Source of the DNA: Clostridia bacterium
GTDB lineage: Bacteria > Bacillota > Clostridia > Christensenellales > Maliibacteriaceae
Direction: 5' to 3'
DNA: 7,760 nt
Assembly (NCBI GenBank): GCA_017935825.1
Contig: JAGBGW010000305.1
Coordinates: 1-7,760 of the forward strand
This document shows positions 4,836-7,760 of this stretch, piece by piece. The position numbers were made by a program, and so were the translations under genes. The notes below the pieces were generated by a model. It made no database searches and was not told the DNA's origin. It saw nothing but the letters and a program-made list of their open reading frames with translations. Numbering within the stretch: position 1 is the first letter of the stretch; each line of letters begins with the position of its first letter.

Positions 4836-5804
4836 TCAATAAGTATCTGCGCGAAGATCAAGATAGGCTGCCTGTTGTGCCGTCAGCTTGATATCCAGTG
4901 CGCCGATATTCTCTTTCATGCGTTCGGGACTTGCGGTGGAAACGATGGCATAGGCATCAAGACCCGATGCAAAAAGATAAGCAAGTGCGATTTGGGAAAC
5001 GGAAGCACCACAGGCCTTTGCCAGTTCCTCACAGCGGGCAAGTCGCTCGATGTTATCGGGGCATTCGTAACCCTTTCTTGCAAAGCGATCGATCAATTCC
5101 TGTGTGGAGGGGTCATCGCTTTTGACTTTGCCCGAGAAGAAGCCGCGTCCGATGCTGGAATAGGCGATCATCGACATGTTGTTTTCCTTATACCAGGCGC
5201 GTGCCGCCTCATTTTCAGGACCTGCGATGGAAACGCAGCTGCCGCCCCAGGGATCTTCCACCTGACGGGCAAGACCGAAATTGGGACTTGCCACCGTCAT
5301 GGGGATCAGACCATGGGCTTTTGCATAGTCATTTGCTTCCTGCATTCTTTGATGTGTCCAGTTGCTGGCGCCGAATGCACCGATCTTGCCCGCTTCGTGC
5401 ATTTCATTCAAGGTATCCATTACCACGCCCACGGGCACGGTCTCGTCATCGCGATGCAGGATGTAGATATCGATTTTCTCAATGTCCAGAAGATCGAGGG
5501 AAACGTTCAGGTCGTCGTACATCTCCTGACGGCTGACGCGCTTTTTCAGCGTATCCACATCGTGATGACCGCATTTGGACAAGATGACACACTCATCCCT
5601 GTGTCCGCTGTGCTTCAGCCATGTACCAAGGCTTTTTTCCGAAAGACCGTAGTTTCTTGCACAGTCAAATGCGTTGATGCCAAGGTCGAACATGGCATCA
5701 AACAGCGCATCCTGATTTTGTCCGTCACTGAACAGGGGGCCCGACACGCCGTAGAAAATGCGGGAAACCTGTTTGTCCACATAGGGTATATTTGCGTACT
5801 TCAT
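4836..5804 (-). CDS. Aldo/keto reductase
   Basis: This 322-residue protein starts MKYANIPYVDKQVSRIFYGV, with GGAGG about 10 nt before the ATG. It spans a full (alpha/beta)8-barrel. The catalytic tetrad is complete: Asp47 and Tyr52 in NAFDCARNYG, Lys77 in ILSKCG and His117 in IYILHRDD. Substrate and cofactor side loops include GASNWT (145-150) and AYSSIGRGFFSG (214-225), and AIVSTASPERMKENIGAL (286-303) matches the segment that binds the NADPH 2'-phosphate. The enzyme should reduce aldehydes or ketones with NAD(P)H in the cytoplasm. The substrate is not evident, and the neighbours do not help because the gene is monocistronic with its own promoter and terminator. The layout resembles the oxidoreductase-like (YdhF/Tas-type) branch more than the classical aldose reductases. 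Confidence 0.93.
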   Translation of the reverse strand: MKYANIPYVDKQVSRIFYGVSGPLFSDGQNQDALFDAMFDLGINAFDCARNYGLSEKSLGTWLKHSGHRDECVILSKCGHHDVDTLKKRVSRQEMYDDLNVSLDLLDIEKIDIYILHRDDETVPVGVVMDTLNEMHEAGKIGAFGASNWTHQRMQEANDYAKAHGLIPMTVASPNFGLARQVEDPWGGSCVSIAGPENEAARAWYKENNMSMIAYSSIGRGFFSGKVKSDDPSTQELIDRFARKGYECPDNIERLARCEELAKACGASVSQIALAYLFASGLDAYAIVSTASPERMKENIGALDIKLTAQQAAYLDLRADTY

Positions 5805-5841
5805 AAAGGGAAGTCCTCCGTACCGAATAATTGCTGTCTTT

Positions 5842-5870
5842 ATTATAGCGCATCACGCAGGATTTGTCTT
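5842..5870 (-). promoter_or_regulatory. Predicted promoter of the aldo/keto reductase gene
   Basis: On the minus strand a perfect -10 TATAAT (5847-5842) lies 17 nt after AAGACA (5870-5865, 4 of 6). Transcription would start near 5835, giving a short leader that contains GGAGG. The promoter is back to back with that of the DUF2975 gene, with about 45 bp between their -35 boxes. Confidence 0.65.
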
Positions 5871-5898
5871 GCAACGTTTTTCGAATATTTTTTAATGT

Positions 5899-5962
5899 TT
5901 ATCGTTAAATTTCACTTGACAATCGTTATTTTACATTGTAAGATGCATCTATCAAACGATAA
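5899..5962. promoter_or_regulatory. Three ATCGTT boxes around the DUF2975 promoter, candidate operators
   Basis: ATCGTT occurs at 5901-5906 and 5922-5927, 21 bp apart or two helical turns, and inverted as AACGAT at 5955-5960. The outer two extend to TTATCGTT and AACGATAA, an inverted pair around the promoter. The middle box directly abuts the -35. The Cro-type regulator of the same operon is the natural candidate binder, but that is inference. Confidence 0.35.
5916..5944 (+). promoter_or_regulatory. Strong predicted promoter of the DUF2975/HTH operon
   Basis: A perfect -35 TTGACA (5916-5921) and a -10 TAAGAT (5939-5944, 5 of 6) are 17 nt apart. Transcription would start near 5951, giving a leader of about 24 nt with AAGGAG 8 nt before the ATG. 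Confidence 0.8.
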
Positions 5963-5974
5963 GGAGTACATTTT

Positions 5975-6628
5975 ATGGAACAGGTTCGAAAAATCCAATC
6001 TACCGGCACGGCCGTACGAGTAATCTCCATCATCTGTATTGTTCTGTTTGCCATTGCCGCTTTGTTTTTGGCACTGACCATGGTTGCTTTGATCGTTACA
6101 TCCTATGTTCTGCCTGCAGATTATCAGGTCGTGGATGTGGTACTGGATTTTGGACTCAAGCTGGATTATCCGCTTTTTGCCCAAATGGACGCCCATCCCT
6201 TCTTCAGCGACAACTTCTCCGCCACCGCGCAGGATTCCACACTGCTGCTTGACTTTTCTTCCGATGTGATGCCCTTTCAGCTGACCAAGCTTTGGGCGCT
6301 GCTGTTTACACCTTTTTTGCAGATCATCGCATGGATCGTCGTGTTCAGTTTTGTCTGCCGCTTTGCAAAAGCACTGAAAACGAGTCACTCCCCCTTCACC
6401 GGAACGGTCATCGCGCGTTTGAAAGCCATCGGCTGGTCCCTTCTTTTCGCAGCCACGCTGCCCTCCATCATCGGCGGCTTTGTATCCACCTTCGCCATGT
6501 CGGGACATTTCAAGGTCAGTGTAAGCGTCGATCTTTCCATGGTTTTGTTCATTTTGATTTTCCTTCTTCTGATCTACATTTTCTCTTACGGCGCAAAGCT
6601 GCAGGAAGAAAGCGACACCACGCTGTGA
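5975..6628 (+). CDS. DUF2975 membrane protein (YoaS-like)
   Basis: This 217-residue protein starts MEQVRKIQSTGTAVRVISII, with AAGGAG 8 nt upstream. Four membrane segments are visible at about residues 16-46, 106-129, 151-175 and 186-206. Between the first two lies an extracytoplasmic loop of about 60 residues. After the second comes the family-type SPFTGTVIARLKAIG (139-153), and the end is YGAKLQEESDTTL, matching the DUF2975 tail. Proteins of this family sit in the cytoplasmic membrane and are nearly always encoded next to a small Cro/C1-type regulator, as here. Their molecular role is not established; pairing with a regulator suggests a membrane sensor or anti-regulator, but no domain proves it. 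The gene leads a two-gene operon and may be controlled by the ATCGTT boxes around its promoter. Confidence 0.87.
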   Translation: MEQVRKIQSTGTAVRVISIICIVLFAIAALFLALTMVALIVTSYVLPADYQVVDVVLDFGLKLDYPLFAQMDAHPFFSDNFSATAQDSTLLLDFSSDVMPFQLTKLWALLFTPFLQIIAWIVVFSFVCRFAKALKTSHSPFTGTVIARLKAIGWSLLFAATLPSIIGGFVSTFAMSGHFKVSVSVDLSMVLFILIFLLLIYIFSYGAKLQEESDTTL

Positions 6629-6637
6629 GGTAACGCT

Positions 6638-6847
6638 ATGCCGATCATTCTTCGACTTGACCGCGTCATGGCGGATCGAAAAATCACCTTGAACGAACTT
6701 GCCGCCCGTGTGGGCATTTCCAACGTCAACTTATCCAATATCAAAACGGGAAAAGTCAGCGCGATCCGCTTTTCCACGCTGGAAGCCATTTGCGACGTGC
6801 TGGACTGCCAGCCGGGCGATATCTTGGAATTTGAACGAGCCAAATAA
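6638..6847 (+). CDS. Cro/C1-type helix-turn-helix regulator (YozG-like, HTH_26)
   Basis: This 69-residue protein starts MPIILRLDRVMADRKITLNE, 9 nt after the DUF2975 stop; GAGGT lies 6 nt before the ATG and overlaps that stop. The whole protein is one Cro-type domain: LNELAARVG (18-26) and ISNVNLSNIKTG (27-38) form the helix-turn-helix, and IRFSTLEAICDVLDCQPGDILEFE (43-66) is the typical support-helix and C-terminal motif of YozG-like regulators. It should bind DNA as a dimer, plausibly at the operon's own promoter. Co-transcription with DUF2975 is the usual arrangement in Firmicutes. The ligand or signal is unknown. Family assignment is near certain; autoregulation is inferred. Confidence 0.93.
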   Translation: MPIILRLDRVMADRKITLNELAARVGISNVNLSNIKTGKVSAIRFSTLEAICDVLDCQPGDILEFERAK

Positions 6848-6888
6848 CAAAAACGGTGAAGAGGTTTACTCTTCACCGTTTTCTTTAT
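6846..6888. terminator. Bidirectional terminator shared by the HTH operon and the PgsA-like gene
   Basis: Arms AAAACGGTGAAGAG (6850-6863) and CTCTTCACCGTTTT (6869-6882) form a 14-bp perfect stem with loop GTTTA (6864-6868). Plus-strand transcripts from the HTH gene run into TTTTCTTTATG; minus-strand transcripts run into TTTTTGTTATT. The stem also encodes the last residues of the PgsA-like protein, and the loop carries its stop codon. Confidence 0.85.
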
Positions 6889-7462
6889 GCATTTGAAGCA
6901 GTTTGAAATTATGGATGGTGTACACCACAAGGGAGAGGATCAGCATGCTCATACAGAAAATTGCCATTACTGCAACAACCGTTTCAGGCAGATTGGGGAA
7001 AAACAGAAGCGACACCATGACGACATAGAATACCGTGGTGGCAAGTTTGCCGCACCAGATGGCGCCGTAGACTTCCTTTTTGGTTTTTACCACGATAAGA
7101 CCCATGACGCCCATGGCAAGTTCCTTTGTCACAAGCAGGATCACAAGGGATAAAAACCAGGGGTAGCGATCAAGCAGCAGCAAGACAAGCGCAAGCTGGG
7201 TCAGCTTGTCCGCGATGGGGTCCACGATCTTGCCAAGGTCGGTGATCATATCGTAGTGGCGGGCGATGTAGCCGTCCAAAAGATCGGTGATGCCGGAAAA
7301 TACCACCAAAATTGCAGTGCCCAGATATTCCTGATTTTTATAAAGCAGACAAATAAAGGGAATCATGGCTAAGCGCAGGTAGCTGAGCAGATTGGGGATG
7401 GACCAGATCTCCGACTTCCAGGATTTGATTTGTTCTTTCGTAACGATGCCCTCCTTCTTCAA
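6866..7462 (-). CDS. CDP-alcohol phosphatidyltransferase, PgsA-like (phosphatidylglycerophosphate synthase)
   Basis: The open frame gives 198 residues. The complete CDP-alcohol phosphotransferase motif is visible: D60, D63-G64, A67-R68, G77, D81 and D85, in SGITDLLDGYIARHY through DPIADK. The conserved IPNLLSYLRL lies at 22-31, and about six membrane segments follow. Such enzymes join CDP-diacylglycerol and an alcohol at the membrane, releasing CMP. Glycerol-3-phosphate is the likeliest acceptor, but cardiolipin-synthase-type members look alike. The start is uncertain. The only standard start after the in-frame TAA at 7471 is TTG at 7462-7460, which has no ribosome binding site. A strong AAGGAGG at 7456-7450 lies inside that reading and points to ACG at 7441-7439, 8 nt downstream, or to another rare codon. 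The first ATG (residue 33) would remove the conserved IPN segment. The last codons lie inside a terminator stem. Confidence 0.87.
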   Translation of the reverse strand: MKKEGIVTKEQIKSWKSEIWSIPNLLSYLRLAMIPFICLLYKNQEYLGTAILVVFSGITDLLDGYIARHYDMITDLGKIVDPIADKLTQLALVLLLLDRYPWFLSLVILLVTKELAMGVMGLIVVKTKKEVYGAIWCGKLATTVFYVVMVSLLFFPNLPETVVAVMAIFCMSMLILSLVVYTIHNFKLLQMHKENGEE

Positions 7463-7482
7463 ATAATCTTAAGTTTTTATCA

Positions 7483-7500
7483 AACCCATCGCGATGGGTT
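7483..7500. promoter_or_regulatory. 18-bp perfect palindrome in the divergent pgsA-like / membrane-protein region
   Basis: AACCCATCGCGATGGGTT is fully self-complementary. It lies in the predicted leader of the PgsA-like transcript (about +9 to +26), where it could fold as a 7-bp stem with a CGCG loop. For the plus-strand gene it lies immediately upstream of TATAAT (7507-7512), over the place of a -35. It could be an operator for both genes or an RNA hairpin; the sequence alone does not decide. Confidence 0.45.
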
Positions 7501-7514
7501 ACGTTGTATAATGG

Positions 7515-7543
7515 ATTATAGAACCGAATGCGCGCTTTCGCAA
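7515..7543 (-). promoter_or_regulatory. Predicted promoter of the PgsA-like gene
   Basis: On the minus strand, TTGCGA (7543-7538, 4 of 6) and a perfect TATAAT (7520-7515) are 17 nt apart. Transcription would start near 7508, giving a leader of about 46-68 nt depending on the start codon. A plus-strand TATAAT at 7507-7512 lies nearby but has no acceptable -35; the promoter of the rightward gene is therefore unresolved. Confidence 0.6.
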
Positions 7544-7601
7544 TCGTTTAGACTCTTTTCTAATTTCGTTTTAACGGCAATGATCTGCCTGTGAGGTCAA
7601 T

Positions 7602-7760
7602 ATGTTTATCCTGAAACAAATCCGCATCGATCTTCGGCGCATCCTGATGGTTTTGATCGCACTGTGCCTTTGCGCCGCTTTGCTTGTCACCGCACTCAAC
7701 GCCATCGTGATGCTTTCTGCAAAACGGCATTTTGTAAGCTTTGAGGAAGCGGCGGAAACC
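7602..7760 (+). CDS. Membrane-anchored protein, N-terminus only; possibly SanA/ElyC/YdcF-like
   Basis: 53 codons are visible from the ATG at 7602, preceded by GAGGT about 4 nt upstream; the gene continues past the right edge. It begins MFILKQIRIDLRRILMVLIA, with a basic stretch and one hydrophobic segment at about residues 14-37, followed by LSAKRHFVSFEEAAET. A single N-terminal anchor followed by N-x-x-V-x-L-S-x-K and an acidic linker resembles the start of SanA/ElyC/YdcF (DUF218) envelope proteins, which then enter a VLGA-type strand. That strand lies outside the window, so the family is a guess; the membrane anchor is not. Confidence 0.6.
   Translation, partial: MFILKQIRIDLRRILMVLIALCLCAALLVTALNAIVMLSAKRHFVSFEEAAET

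Noticed and set aside
4815..6023. Open frame of 402 codons on the plus strand opposite the aldo/keto reductase
   Set aside because: It is a shadow frame that runs through both divergent promoters and into the DUF2975 gene in another frame.

Overview
The window looks like a stretch of chromosome from an anaerobic Clostridia-type Firmicute, most plausibly a gut Oscillospiraceae/Ruminococcaceae relative. The grounds are strong AAGGAGG-type ribosome binding sites, sigma-A style promoters (TTGACA/TATAAT with 17-nt spacers), U-tract terminators, a YoaS/YozG-like DUF2975 plus Cro-type pair, an NhaC antiporter and an L-fucose-isomerase-like (COG2407) sugar isomerase. The taxon is inferred from gene content; no rRNA or tRNA gene is present. 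Nothing marks a prophage, insertion sequence or CRISPR array. No gene-free stretch exceeds about 170 bases.

Layout: (1) 1-1223, minus, 5' part of a sugar-isomerase-family gene that runs off the left edge, with its own promoter. (2) 1375-1599, minus, a single-gene unit for a 74-residue protein resembling NHLP/Nif11-type leaders. (3) 1754-2399, a divergent pair: an Arc-type ribbon-helix-helix regulator (minus) and a YspA/DUF2493-type SLOG nucleotide-binding protein (plus), sharing a control region with a 13-bp palindrome. (4) 2545-4676, minus, a two-gene operon of an NhaC-family antiporter followed after 5 nt by a C39-like cysteine protease with no Shine-Dalgarno of its own. (5) 4836-5804, minus, an aldo/keto reductase with a complete catalytic tetrad. 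(6) 5975-6847, plus, an operon of a DUF2975 membrane protein and a YozG-like Cro/C1 regulator. (7) 6866-7462, minus, a CDP-alcohol phosphatidyltransferase (PgsA-like) with an unusual start region. (8) 7602 to the right edge, plus, the N-terminus of a membrane-anchored protein, possibly SanA/ElyC/YdcF-like.

Most units are insulated by clear hairpin terminators, two of them shared by convergent genes. The most unusual non-coding structure is a family of four short hairpins (GTAG, then an 8-9 nt arm, a short loop and the matching arm). Their stem sequences all differ while the design is kept, and each lies just 3' of a gene and in that gene's sense orientation. No complete new multi-gene system is evident. 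The items most worth following are the hairpin family, the leader-like small protein, the RHH/SLOG pair and the antiporter-coupled protease.
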